From Populus alba (taxonomy: Eukaryota > Streptophyta > Magnoliopsida > Malpighiales > Salicaceae), in the NCBI RefSeq assembly GCF_005239225.2, contig NC_133293.1:8648333-8712332 (forward strand): a stretch of 64,000 nt of DNA. The letters are read 5' to 3'. Made by a program: the position numbers and the translations under genes. This document shows positions 46,344-58,979 of this stretch, one piece after another; position 1 is the first letter of the stretch; every line of letters starts with the position of its first letter. The notes under the pieces were generated by a model. That model was given only the letters and a program-made list of their open reading frames with translations, was not told the origin of the DNA and did no database searches.

Positions 46344-48145
46344 AAGCATGCTGGCATTTGTACGTGGCGGGATCTGATTGGGAAATAGATTCGAGTCCAC
46401 GTAACCGTCAAGGGCAAGATTGTGAATATGTTGCCGGGTCTGTTTGGAAACGGCGAGTCTGTCTCAGAAGTAAGATGAACCAGAAATCAATGGAGCAAGC
46501 GCAAAAGCTTCGTCCGTCTCTCGGTGGAGGCAGTGTTTGGTCGAGTCAGATTCTAAATGACCCTGTTCCTGAGCTTGTTTGTTGCTTAATATAATCTCAG
46601 GTAGGGCTAGCTTCTCCATATTATCGAGCATATATTAATTAGACATGCATATTTGACAGTACGTACGCACGGGCGATAGAGAATGTAAGTAGCTGAGCCC
46701 TTGTTTAATCACTGTTATTAAATACATGTTTGCTTGTTTTTTCTTTTGCTATTCAAGGTGTTCTTCATTCTTTTGACTGTTTGATTTCTTACATCATGCA
46801 TGCATGTGGCTAGCTAGCTTCCACGTGATTTGATAAGTATTTTCATGCTCATGTGTAAAAACTAAATGGTATGGCTCGACTGGGTGTGAATCATGTGTTT
46901 GTGCACTCTTAATCTCCATGTGCTCATGAACTGCTCATGTAGTCGGTGTTATTTGTCATTTTGTTTTCAAGCTATTAAGTATGGCTCAGGCGCTTTTCAA
47001 AATGGATCCATTGGCTATAGGAGTCCGCATACATTTTAAAATAAAAATAAAAATATATTCACATATGATAAATATATGTTTATTTGTGTTTTTGCAAAAA
47101 AAAAAGAAATAATTATAAATTCAAATTAATAATGAAAACATATTGGTATAAAATAGAATAAAAATATGCTTCTAGTTTTGTATGGGCTACAGTACATGAT
47201 AATGCATCCTATTTCTTTTCAATTTAATGAAATTTGATGAAGTTATCAGGAAATATATATAAAAAAATAATTAGAAAATAAAAAAGAAGAGCCAGCAAAA
47301 TGAGGGAGGAAAAATTCAGTGCAACTCAAGGTACGATATAACTTTTTGGATCTAAAACATATACCCAAGCCTGGTAAATTTGTTAGGCCCAGCGGTGGTG
47401 AGGGCCCCCTTTCTGCCTCTTAGGCCTCCACCAGTGTCCGAGATAAAAATACGTGAATATAAACAATAAATGACATATCATATGTGAATATAAACAATAT
47501 CACCTATTTAATTTTGTTTTAAGAAAATCAATAGAAAGAAAAAAATAGATAAAATAAATGAGTTATTATAAAAGAAAACATGGATGTTGTTGTTATTTTT
47601 TCTCATTTGACACTCGATTTTTTCCATCTCATTTTTCTCTCCTCGTAACCAAAAGAAAATATGCAAAAAATCTAAAACCATAAATGTTTTTATGAAATAT
47701 ATAGCCTAATTTTATAAAAAATGGATAGATATTTTTTTTCCTGGAAAATACAATTTTTAGTATTTTTTTTCAAAAAATATTTTAAAAATTAGGATAAAAA
47801 ACAAGTTATAATGTATGCATTTACTTATATTTTGAATTTTAAAATCGTAAAAGTAAAGTAGCCGTAGTCCAAGATTGTACAGTTATCTTAAAATTCAAAA
47901 TTGTACTATTGTTCATGTGAGAGTGAAACTGGTCAGATCAAGTGCTGTGTTGCCTCCACTCCTTAAAATTAATTCCTTTTTCTTCATAAACGCTATTCTT
48001 GTAAAATCCTTTTGATTATCCAAAAGATCTTCAACTCAAGTTTTAGCTACGTACCGACTTTTGCACATTAAAGAATTGTAGCTTCAAGTCATTTTATTTC
48101 TATTTATATTTATAACTGATGATGCATAAAAAAAAAATTCAATTA
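46344..48145. other. 3' UTR of the unknown gene and intergenic DNA
   Basis: The first few hundred bases are probably 3' UTR. After about 47030 the DNA is AT-rich without a recognisable gene. A GC-richer stretch at about 47370-47440 has no identified origin. Confidence 0.45.
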
Positions 48146-48437
48146 TATTAAAAAATAATATAAATTATATCTTGAGATTTTATTTAAAAATTTAAATTTT
48201 TAAGTTAAATTGATTTTTTAACATAGTATCAGAACCTTAATTACTAACCATTCAAGAGTTTAAATTTTATCATTTTTATTTATATAATAAAAATTAAATA
48301 TAAAATAATATGAGCTTGTTCAAATTTCAAGTTTAAGTAATTTTTTATTTAAAAAAATATTTTAAAAAATAACATAAATTATATATTAAAATTTTATTTA
48401 AGCATCTAAACTATTAAATTATGATAATTCTTTTACA
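48146..48437 (+). mobile_element. Decayed TRIM (miniature LTR retrotransposon)
   Basis: It has the same layout as the TRIM at 60544-60834: a left LTR at about 48146-48223, a primer-binding site TAGTATCAGAACC at 48224-48236, and a right LTR at about 48359-48437. The PBS resembles the initiator-tRNA-Met complement TGGTATCAGAGC. Internal sequence has no coding capacity. No target duplication survives. Confidence 0.6.
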
Positions 48438-49713
48438 AACCAGTCTATAAAATTATTCCAATAAAATTTCATGATTTATCTCAATAAATTTCTCAATCAT
48501 TATTGTATTATGGAAAGTCAACGTAATTTTTAACAGGATCTATATGGGGTGTCACCTAAAGGTCCTCTCTGGTCGCTGTAAGATTAAATCAATGTCTTTT
48601 TCTTGAAATAGTGAGAGATCTTTTTGCTTTTTTTTTTTTGTTCGAAGGTAATTGTTTTTATATGTACGTTCAGTGCTCCTGTCTTGTATTCATTTATCAT
48701 CAGCAACGTAATTTCCTTTCTATAATAATAATAATAATAATAAAAGCAGCAAAAAAATTCCAACAAGAGCAAGGTAATTAATAATGCATGCATTTCAATC
48801 ATAACTTATAATGGATAAGAGCTTGGAAGTAAAATATTTATTTTTTTAATGGTTTTAAATTCAAGAATTGTGATTGTTAATATGCTAATTACTTAAAATT
48901 TATATAATTATTAATTTTAAAATTTATAAAATTAATTAAAATACATATAAGTTTACGAGATAACTGCTTTAATAATAATAATAAAAATAAAAAGAATGCA
49001 TGCATTCCGTCTAGATGGATGAGATGGTTTGTCGATTACTATGTTTACCGAACAGTCAATATTATTTGTGATGACTTGCAGTTATCTGACATTCTGACCT
49101 ATGGATTGTCTGATAACACACGTCCTCTTTTTTTGTCCTGAACGAGGTTTCAAAGAAAGCCTACAGTTTTATAGAAGAAGAATAAGAAGAAGAAGATAAA
49201 GAACCATTTGTTTTTCTTTTATTAAACAATGATATACAGTTTTTTAAATATGAGCTAGTGATGCGCAAGAGATTAAAATCAATCTATAAATGATTTTCAT
49301 GTGCTTGTAATTCCAGTAAAACTCTTGTTAGTTACTAACAAAATTAAATAGTAATTATTATGCTATTTTTTTTCTCCATATTTTTCTAATTAAACTTACG
49401 TAGCAGCATATGCTACTTACCATATTAATTTTACGAAAAATAGCATCCTCTAAACTCAGAAATGCAGGGAGATTCACACATAAAAACGATGGACTGTAGA
49501 ATATATAGAGATTACAAAATCCAGGTAGTTCTACGTACTGAGAATCAGAGACCTTCCCAAGGGAGAAGTTCAACAAACCAACAGACTACATGAATACAAG
49601 CTATTATTATACGATTGAAATTCCATATCTTGCCATTTTCTTTCCCTACAAAGATGGAGTATTGCGCTAAAAAACCAGAAGGGAAATCTAGAGGAGAAGA
49701 AGGTCACTCCATT
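48438..49713. other. Intergenic DNA downstream of the PMP22-like gene
   Basis: AT-rich DNA apart from the ATA microsatellite. The last 300-400 bases are probably the 3' UTR of the PMP22-like gene on the minus strand. No other gene is seen. Confidence 0.45.
48721..48742. repeat. ATA microsatellite
   Basis: About seven ATA/AAT trinucleotide repeats in intergenic DNA. Confidence 0.8.
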
Positions 49714-51145
49714 CTATGAGTCCTTGATCACAGCTGAACGTGCTTTGAGATTCAAAAAGATTGTCCTGCAGTCAGCAAACAGATAAATCAAAGAGGTCAT
49801 TATTATAATATTAGCTAAAAAAACTGCAAAAACCCAACGCTGCCACAACAATATCATTGCAAGATATATAAAAATATGCTGGCCAAGGCATGGAGTCTAA
49901 GAAATTGTATTTGAGGTAGAAAAATAATAAATCAACACTTAGAAATAGCTTGTTTAACATGGTCTAGATTGAATAAATCTGAAGGATCGATCAGAGTGAA
50001 CTGATTAGGGCATATATACCAGCACAGACCAACAAAGCATTGGAATATAACTCGGAGTTGCAAAGGCACGAACTGGTTATTCACCCAAGCAACCATAGGC
50101 CCGACCTGTAACTCGCAAAAAATCATTATTTTAATTAGTTCTCAGCATGCTCTTGCAGTATTTTAATTAGTTTTTTCATGATTTATATTTTGCACCTTCC
50201 ATGCCGCCACTTGGACAGAAGTGAAGTCTTTCTTAATCTTGTCCTTGACAAAAACCCATGGTATTCCTGCGCGCAGTAACAAACAACATAATCTTCTTAA
50301 CAAAACACTAAGAGATCATGGAGATTAGATAATGAGATTGCTCCTTGTAACTTGAAAGAAATGGTGGATAGAATTAAGTTCAATTAATAGAGGCACATAC
50401 CCTCAATTACCAAGCCATAGTACAGCATGAACAGCAGGTTGTTCAAAGGAGAGGAAGTCAGTTGTTCGAACAAAACCTAGCAAGTTCAAGAACTTCCACT
50501 CCTTAATCTTTAGAAAACAAAAGCAATATCGGCAGTAGAAACAATCAAAACCATACACGAAGCTTACCATCTTTGCAACAGTTTTGCTGTCATTCTTTCC
50601 CTTGAAAATAACGCTCATCAATTTGTGAAGATAATGCCCAAACGGTCCTCCATATGCAAAGCCAAAAAGCTTCATAAATCAAGACCAGCTGTTTAGTTTT
50701 ACAAATTAAAGATCATCATGTCTACTAGATATATATGCACGCCACCAAAATTCTCTTCTTTCATCTCCCAGTAAGAAACCTAGGTGAGAATATGGAAAAA
50801 ACACAAGGGAGAAGAAAAGGCCCCCTTACACTGAAGAGAAGCAATCTTCTTAACTGGAGCTTCTTGATACCAGAAATCTTTTGAGCAAGTGCATCCCCTA
50901 ACCCAGCTATAACCCCAGAAGTTAATGCCTGCAGAGACACCCATAAATGATGAGTAAAATTACAATATATAAGAAACAAGAAAACAAACTCTAAACACAA
51001 AAATAAAAGTCAAGAACTTGAAAACAGTATTAATTTGATCAAGAAGAGAGAAAAAACAACAAAAGAAAACAACCTTTGTCCTAAGAGGGTTAACTTGGAG
51101 TTGAATTAAATATTTTCTCCATGCTTCTTTGGCGACATCAGACAT
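49714..51145 (-). CDS. PMP22: Peroxisomal membrane protein, Mpv17/PMP22 family
   Basis: Mpv17/PMP22 proteins are small four-helix membrane proteins of peroxisomes or mitochondria; a channel-like role is proposed. Exons in transcript order are 51145-51074, 50928-50830, 50669-50568, 50476-50401, 50266-50196, 50105-50020 and 49765-49714. They give 185 residues in consistent phase, as expected for the family. The start MSDVAKEAWRKYLIQLQVNP and LRTKALTSGVIAGLGDALAQ match the plant PMP22 N-terminus. Family hallmarks follow: GFAYGGPFGHYLHKLM, LFEQLTSSPLNNLLFMLYYG, VAAWKVGPMVAWVNNQFVPL and LQLRVIFQCFVGLCW. The C-terminus, WTIFLNLKARSAVIKDS, needs the short last exon; reading through the exon 6 donor would give an unrelated tail. 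Peroxisomal rather than mitochondrial location is inferred from similarity to PMP22. Confidence 0.93.
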
Positions 51146-51206
51146 GATAGTAACTATCAACTATCTCTGGTCTCTTGGATATTACGTGCAGGTTAATTTG
51201 CTTGTG

Positions 51207-51215
51207 ATATTTAAA
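51207..51215 (-). promoter_or_regulatory. Possible TATA-like box of the PMP22-like gene
   Basis: TTTAAATAT on the minus strand lies about 65 bases upstream of the start codon, which would imply a leader of about 35 bases. Confidence 0.35.
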
Positions 51216-52200
51216 GGTGAGGAGCAGAGGGAGAGAGGGGAAACGTTGCCTGATTAATTAGCGGCTTGTAAGATGTTAGCTTTCTTCCTTCTTCTTCATT
51301 TTTTAAACAGTTTATCCAAAAAAAACGACAAGGAGGGGTTTGGTGCGACCAATCAAATTATTATCACAGTCACATTACAAAATACATTCAAACGCCACGT
51401 AAATTATTATCATAGCAATTTGTTTTTTCAATTTTCATAGTTAAATACTTTTTTTTTCAATTGCATTATTTTGAAACCAAATTATTTATCAATTTCTTAT
51501 AATATGTTAAAGAAAAACAAATTTTAAAAAATAATGGAATTCTAAAATAATGAGAAATCTCATGATGATATCTCAATTTTGCATGAAAAATTTATGTTTA
51601 GCTAGTATCCATACATTTTTTCCTTTCATAATCTGTATAGTTTTTGTAATTTTAACTTTGGTCCACAATTTTAATTTCTTATCATTTTAGACTCCAAGTT
51701 TAACAAAGAGAAAAAATCACCTAAAAATAACAAACAAGAGAGAAAGTTGTTGGTTTGGTCACTTTCAACAATAAAATGCAAACTTATCTTGATGTCAATG
51801 GATTGAATTCAACCAAAACGTATCGTTAAGGAGTTTTTGAATCTTCATCATATGTAAAAAAGTATATCAAGATTGAGAAATAATTTTTTCAGTTTTAATT
51901 TTGTAGTTTTAGACAATTTTTGGGTTGATAAATTGATTTTTAGAGATTCTAATGATGTTTATAAAGTGATTTTAGATGAAAATGGATTTAAAAGTTGATT
52001 TTTAAACACAAAAACAATCCCTTGATTTTTTTAATCATCACAATGGTAAAAGGATACCTGGCATGTAAACGAAGCAACCAATAATTTTTTTTTTAAAATT
52101 TGGGTGAATGATGCATTGATATGGAAAAACAAAGCCCATGCACTCAGGCTTAGGTTAGCAGGGCCAGAAGCGCCAGGCCACCTGGCCCTACATGTCTGGG
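51216..52200. other. Intergenic DNA, no gene seen
   Basis: The PMP22-like promoter region followed by AT-rich DNA with no recognisable coding sequence. Confidence 0.45.
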
Positions 52201-52229
52201 TTGTTTTCTTTGTCATTTGATTAGTTTTC

Positions 52230-53120
52230 TAATTTATTCTTTAATATTGGATTTTTATTTGGTTTTTTATTTTTTTTTCAATGTCAATATCCTTCAATAA
52301 GTGGTTGTTTTTTAATTGGTTTTCATGATTTATTTCAATTTGATTTCTATAAAGTTATTGTAGTTTTAAATAAATTTCTCGATTTTTGGTTGATACTTGA
52401 TTTTTGCGAGTGTCTATTTTTATTTGAATAATTAAATAAAAAATAGGTTAAAAAAAATAAAGCTATAAACTTAGTGGAGTCCATGACTCAAATCATGGAT
52501 TTAATGTGTTAACTTGGGCTGATTAAAAATTGAGCATCATAATTTATTTCAATTTTATTTCTATAAGGTAATGACAATCTAAAAAAAATATCATAGCATT
52601 GGATTGATGCTTGATTTTTTCAGCGTTTATTTTATTTTATTTTATAATTAAGTAAAGAAAACTAAAAAAAAAAAAAAAACAAAGTTATTAGATTTAATGG
52701 AGTCCATGATCCACATAGAAAGTTTGGCGGGTTAAATCTCGAAACCTGGATCAATTTAATATATATATTGTCGTCTCAATATTACAAGAAAATGACATCT
52801 TAAGTTTTTTCTAAAGCTAAATCATATTTTTACTGGCTGTTCAAGTTCTAGTTGGATCTGTTAAATTGATTGGGTCATATCAATGCAACTTATATAATTT
52901 AATTTTAAATTTATATTAATTAAGAAGTCTAGTTAGGAGGTTTCAAGTTTCATCAATTAAATTAGATTTAATAATAATATAAAATAAAATTTCATTGCCT
53001 AAAAATTCTTTTTCACGTTTCAAAAAACTTTTGGTTTAATTCTTAAAATGGCATGAGCTATTTACATTAAAAAAACTTTTGTCTTACCCGCAGCATAGCA
53101 AAAGGATAGTTATATAATAG
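52230..53120 (+). mobile_element. Decayed Helitron-like repeat
   Basis: T-rich repeated modules contain TGGAGTCCATGA twice, near 52475 and 52700, in a diverged internal duplication of about 220 bases. GGCGGGTTAAATC at about 52729 resembles the module of the 5.6-9.3 kb unit. At 53088-53105 CTTACCCGCAGCATAGCA resembles the same family's GC 3' hairpin (CCCGCAGCGGAGCGCGGG), but the right arm is lost. A related decayed copy may lie at 57250-57720. Confidence 0.45.
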
Positions 53121-54112
53121 AATATATAACTTTTTTCAAAAGCACATAGAAACTATCCAAATTTTACTTTTTTTTTTTGTCGGAGAAAAAAGAAATTTCA
53201 TTACACATCCCTTGGTCCACTGACGTTGTTCACTCTATGTATACAGTTTTTAGCTAGGAAGCGACTTGCAACCTGTGTTTTTCTAAAGTTAATTAGGATG
53301 GAATTTTGATAATAGTTAATTTTTAAAATATATTAAAATAATATATATTTTTATTTTTTAAAATTTATTTTTGATATTAGTATATTAAAATAATTTAAAA
53401 ATATAAAAAATTTAATTTTAAATAAAAAATAAAAAATTTTCAATTTTTTTTTAAAATGTAAAAACAAACTGGTTCATTTTAAATTATTGGATATAATATC
53501 ATTATATGATTATTTTTTTAATAAAAAAATGATATTTTCAACGAATATGCAGTACTGTAATTTTTTTTTTAATGTAATTTTGTCTTACCTTTTTAATTGT
53601 TATTGCATAGTATGATCGGGCCATGGAAATCTTAGATCACAGATTTTTTTCTTCGCACGTCTTTAAATTAAAAATAAAAATATATTCAAACTGAAGGTTT
53701 TCTTTGTTATAGCAGAAACATTATCATGGTTTCTTGTAGATAATACTCTATCAACACATCTCAAAACCTGATATTTTGTTTTTTTATAGAGACAATTGCA
53801 ACAAGTTATAATTTAAGAATGTCTTTAACAATTTATTCATTCATAATATATAATCTTGTCTTTAATTCAAACCACTTTTCTTTTTTTTGGAATTTTTTTA
53901 AACATTAAAAACATACACACACACATATATTAGCGTGATTATCATATGATTTTATTCTTGCAACTATTTTTTTGAAAAATAATTTTTTTAGATCACCTCG
54001 TTTTTTTGTTTATATGTTTTAATTTTCCCTTTTTTCTGGTTTGGGAACAATTTACTAATAGCAGTATGCTAAGCCATGACTATAATGATGTTTTTTTCCC
54101 CTTTTTTGCTGT
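53121..54112. other. AT-rich repeat-bearing intergenic DNA
   Basis: A decayed copy of the element at 14713-14912 spans about 53290-53465, with the phrase TTGATATTAGTATATTAAAA. No gene is seen. Confidence 0.4.
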
Positions 54113-54114
54113 GT

Positions 54115-54772
54115 TTTTTTTTTTAATTTTTATTTCTAAAACTTGATCTCTCATTGGTTTGGTTGATCGAAATATCCATTACGTTTTCATGATGGATGCT
54201 GACAATTTATCTAGCAAGGCAAAGTAATGAAAAACTCTATGATATTCAAGTTAATTATCACCCCTTGCATTCTAGTTAAATAAGTATACATGGTCAATTA
54301 ATAATTAATAATCATTCATTCATTTTTTTTTAATAAATAAACAACAATAATAACAACAAATCTAGCATTTTTTTTTTAATTTTTATTTCTAAAACTTGAT
54401 CTCTCATTGGTTTGGTTGATCGAAATATCCATTACGTTTTCATGATGGATGCTGACAATTTATCTAGCAAGGCAAAGTAATGAAAAACTCTATGATATTC
54501 AAGTTAATTATCAATATTTATTAAGAGAGATAGAGACCACGAAAACAGTTACGTGATAGATTTTTTTTTTTTTTTTTTATCAAATGTGATTTTTATTTCA
54601 TATTCCTCTTTCTTATTTAGATAATTATAACTTGTTTATTATAAATTCTTCAAAAGTAATAGTCACCTCCCCTTGCATTCTAGTTAAATAAGTATACATG
54701 GTCAATTAATAATTAATAATCATTCATTCATTTTTTTTTAATAAATAAACAACAATAATAACAACAAATCCT
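54115..54772 (+). repeat. Compound segmental duplication A-B-A-C-B
   Basis: Segment A (about 54119-54256) recurs at about 54373-54513, starting TTTAATTTTTATTTCTAAAA. Segment B (about 54260-54362, starting CCTTGCATTCTAGTTAAATA) recurs at about 54670-54772. The second copy has an extra segment C of about 155 bases between A and B. Matches are nearly perfect over more than 100 bases each. Confidence 0.9.
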
Positions 54773-55370
54773 CACAAAAAACTAGAAGGAAGAAGCTTTC
54801 GTAAATATTAAAACACTAAAATCTAAAAAATATGTCACCTATGGTTCAATTTTGATAACCAACGAAAGCATTAAGTATTGAATCTGAATTGAAAGTCTCT
54901 ACGGTCTCTTTTTCAATACAAAAAACCAAACTACTTTGACCATTTTTGGTTTTTCTTTTAAAAAATTAAGCAATGTTTTTCTGTTTTCCAACGAGTCTTG
55001 ATTTTCTAAGTAAATTAGAATTGATTATATGAACCTAAAACACGACATTAATTTATTTATTAAACACACATAAAATTAATTTAAATTAAAAAAACATTGA
55101 TAATAATATCTAGTTAAATAACAATTTTAAAATTTAAAGAGTTCTTATCATATAGAATAAAATTTCAACCAAATCTAAAACTAAAATAGCAACAAGGGAA
55201 CTCGAACACGACATTAATTTATTCATTAAACACATAAAATTAATTTAAATTAAGAAAACATTGATAATAATATCTAGTTAAATAACAATTTTAAAATTTG
55301 AAGAGTTCTTGTTATATAGAAATAAAATTTCAACCAAACCTAAAACTAAAATAGCAACAAGAGAACTCGA

Positions 55371-55570
55371 GAAGTATAGCTCAATTGGTCAGGTTTTAGG
55401 AATTTACCCTCTAAAGATCATTAGTTTAAGTTTCAGAAACCTCAGGGCCATTGGAGACTTACATAGTCGTTAATTTTAGGACCCATGAGATTAGTTGAAT
55501 TATGCGGACCCATGAGATTAGTTGAATTACGCGTAAATTGACTTAGAAACTCACATTAATAAAAAAAAAA
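55371..55570 (+). mobile_element. tRNA-derived SINE inside the tandem array
   Basis: TAGCTCAATTGG at 55377-55388 matches a tRNA A-box. AGTTTAAGTTT at 55423-55433 is a degenerate B-box at a suitable distance. The tail ends in an A-run. Flanks ATAGCAACAAGAGAACT (55351) and ATAGCAACTAGGAAACT (55571) are a likely decayed target duplication, although the host array itself repeats this motif. The element contains a 27-base internal tandem repeat at 55479-55532. Confidence 0.65.
55479..55532 (+). repeat. 27-base tandem repeat within the SINE
   Basis: GGACCCATGAGATTAGTTGA plus seven more bases occurs twice in tandem, with one difference. This is a local duplication in the SINE 3' part. Confidence 0.85.
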
Positions 55571-55850
55571 ATAGCAACTAGGAAACTAAACTCTCGTAAC
55601 ATAAAAAATTCAATTAATATAAAGTCTAGACAATATATAAAAAATTATATTGATGTTCATGTATTTCAAATCCATGACATCATAAAAATTGGATTAGTTT
55701 AGGATATAATCTTCAACTGAAACTAAGATTAAAATAGCAACAAAGATCTAAAACTCATAACATCAAATAAGTTAAATTAATATAAAGTCTAGACAACGTA
55801 TAAAAATAAAACTATTTTGATGTACATGTATTAATTTATTTAGATTAGAT

Positions 55851-58830
55851 GAAAAGATACACGTAATTAAATAATTATCATTTTTATTACATATTAAAAA
55901 AATTTCTATATTTACTTTGCATTTAATAAACACGACAAAAAATAATAATGAAAAAAATATCAAAAGCAATCGTTTAAACCATCCACATTTTTGTGTGAGA
56001 TATATTGAGTGAGATATTGTGGCGATTGTTAATTTGGAGTGAATTGACAATAGAATAATTAGTGCCGCCGCCGTTAGGGCTGCTAGCCACATACAAAGAA
56101 AACGTGAATTAAAAGAAAATTGTGGGAGAGATCAACGAGTGGGATATATTAAAAGAAAAACCTAACATACATGGACAAGTATTATGCATATGTTTTGATT
56201 TACTTTCGATTGTAATAATGAATTTTTTATTTTGTCTTTTAAAAAAATCACAAGGAATAGTTTTTAAAGGGTATAATTGCCTTTTCACATAGTTTATATG
56301 TCATTTTAGAATTGTTTAGGGCATCTTTTTTTGTTCATAATTTTTTATATTAAAAATTATTTATTGCTCTTAAAAAAAATAAAAAATAAACATGGTCTAG
56401 AAGCTGTTTTGATGTTTCTCTTTTTTTGCTACAATGTAATGACTATCCTGCCATTAGAATCAAATTTTCAAAAACTTGAGTACAAGGGCTTATTTATTAT
56501 TTCACAATGATTTTTTTGATTTTTTTTTGTTCTAGGAGCAATGTAGTGTTTTCATAAATAAAAAATAAAAATAATTGTTGACATTGCACACATTAGTCAC
56601 TTTGTTGCTTTTGAGCAGTGCATACGATTGATCATGATGGTCAAAACCATTATTTCGCTACTTCATTCAATTTGTTTCGGTTTCTTCTTCCTCTCTATAT
56701 GGTGTGCGTGGTCAATCGACCTTTGGTGCGGCCCAAACAAACTTTTCTTTTTCTTTTTTCCTTTTTTTTTCCTCCTAAAAATTTGCATTTGGTCCTCTAA
56801 ATTTGCAAATCAACCCTTCAACTTTGCATTTGGTCCCTCCTTTTTTTATTCCTATTTTTTTTATTTTAATTAATTTTAAAATTTTTTTTCTCAATTTTAT
56901 CTTCCTTTAATTTTTTTGTCTGTTAGATTTGACTTTTATTTTATTGGTTTATGTTTTTTTTTTAAGATAGTTTTTGATTTTTTTTTAATTTCACCCTCCA
57001 TTTTCTTCTTCTTTTATATTTGATGTTCATTTTTTTTATTGTTATTTATTTTGGTTTATAGTTTTTTTTTATTTTATTAATTTCACTCTTTGAAGCAAGA
57101 TGTCATTACTGTATTACCCTTGAAATCAAAACTTTTAAAGCTTGACTTAAGGGGCTTATTAATAATCTCATATATTTTTTTATATAATTATTGGTCTTAA
57201 GAGCAATTTGATCTTTAATTAATATGAATAATAATTAATTTTTTTTTCGATTTCATTATTCAATGTTAGATTAATTGAGAAATAAATGTTATGAGTGATT
57301 TTTTTTCTGCTTTGTAAAGGGTTATCATGGTTTTAAATAAATGTCTATTTTAGGGTTGATACTAAAAAAATGTGAGCATATGTTTTTTTATTATATAATT
57401 AAGTAAAAATTGTTTTAAAAAAAAAAGTTTTTTAAACTCATTTGAGTCCATGAACCGAGTCGTGAGGTGAAAAGTTTTCATCTTGAATTTTTTTTATAAA
57501 ATAAGTTATATTTGTACCGGTTATCTAGGTTATAGTTGCTTTTAATCTCATGAAATCAATTGATTCATATTGAGATAGTTTTGATGTGGTTTAAATGGAA
57601 ATTAACTTTAGATAAAGAGTCGAGTGGAGAAATTGCAAGATTTACTTGTTTTTCGGTTTAATAACATTGCCAAATAATCCCCATTCTCTTATTATTTTTT
57701 TCACGTTTAAAAAAATTTGGTGTGACACCCATGCCAATGGACTGGTCTTTAACTAGCTAGTTTATGTTTGTTTCCCTAGAAAATGCCAAACAGGGGAAGA
57801 AAAGAAAAACAAATTTCAGTCTCAAAGCTCGAAACTTTCATCGTTTCCCTTCTCAATTACGCAACTTAATCCACGTGGGTTACTAAAACTGCTACATGTA
57901 CATGGAAAAGAAAATTGTTTTTCTTCAATTGGTTACTGGAATTCTTGGTCGGGGAAAGGAAGGTCAGTATGCTATTTGCAAAATTGCAGAGATGAGATTT
58001 GGTCTCTTTCTTTTGCTAGTTTGATTCATTACGTGGACAATTTTTTTGTTGTGATGGTATGAATACCATCAAAAAATTATTGTAATATATTTTTAATTAA
58101 AAAATAATCATCATGACATCCTCAAATATTTTTTTTACATATAATTTTTATTTTCAAACACCTTTTTATCCACAATTCCTGCAGATCTCTGGACACAAAA
58201 GTTAGCTTGGGTCATATGAGACATTGAAATGCACAAGTATGTACAGAAACGATCCTCTCATTATTATTAATAATTCAAATCTTCACTGCAAGAAGAAGAA
58301 ATACAATGCAGGAGCTTGCTTGATATTTGGTTGTATTGATAGATAGAGCTTTCTGACCATGGACTTGTTCAATTGAAGCTTAATAGCAGCTAATTAACGA
58401 GGGGCCTAAGGTGCCCATCCATAAGACGATAACAGAAGATGAGCCCATGTCTGCCTTTCTTATGCTCTACTTCTTACAAGATCTTTAGCCCAAGTTCACT
58501 CTTTTTTCCTTCCTTGGGAGCTCAAATGGACAACCCAAATCCAGGTTAGCCGTCGCCGCCACCTCTTGCCGAGGATCAAACATGATATCTCTCCATTTTT
58601 TTTTTCCTTTTGTTGCTTGAGATTCATCTTCTGTTCAATGGTAGAGCCCGGTGGAAAGGTTTATTTGATAGCAAGGGTTACATCCAGATTTCAAATCTAC
58701 ACGTCTCCCGATTCCAATCAAATTTTGGTTTCTTTGATTTCGTTTCAACGAGAGCTTCCATTTTATGATTGTTTCGACTAGTGTTGTGTGCAGATTGCGA
58801 ATTTTCTCACTTCTTTTATTTTTGTTTTTG

Positions 58831-58836
<6 letters not shown>
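55851..58836. other. Intergenic DNA, no gene seen
   Basis: T-rich stretches lie at 56740-57080, a possible decayed Helitron-like copy at 57250-57720, and a CCACGTGG palindrome at 57871-57878. A GC-richer span at about 58440-58680 has open frames but no recognisable protein. Confidence 0.4.

Positions 58837-58864
<28 letters not shown>
58837..58864. repeat. TA microsatellite
   Basis: About fourteen TA dinucleotides in intergenic DNA. Confidence 0.85.
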
Positions 58865-58867
<3 letters not shown>

Positions 58868-58979
58868 AGAGGTCCAATGAAATTTGACTCTCATAATTAG
58901 GATAATCTGTCCCTAGTTTTAGTTTTTCTAGTAGAAATCACCGGTCTTAATTGCATATAATTTAGCAAACCTCCTCGCT

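Larger units (their letters stand above)
55020..55850 (+). repeat. Diverged tandem array, period about 163-168
   Basis: Units share AAAATAGCAAC near 55184, 55348, 55568 and 55731. The first two are very similar (ACGACATTAATTTATT, TAACAATTTTAAAATTT). The later two share AATATAAAGTCTAGACAA and are more diverged from the first pair. A SINE interrupts the array at 55371. Confidence 0.6.

Noticed and set aside
46328..46594. Plus-strand frame of 88 codons overlapping the end of the unknown gene
   Set aside because: It starts within the last codons of the upstream frame, lacks recognisable features and is best read as 3' UTR.
49932..50126. Longer C-terminus for the PMP22-like protein by reading past exon 6
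   Set aside because: The readthrough tail is unrelated to the family, whereas splicing TG|G to 49765 restores WTIFLNLKARS, which matches it.
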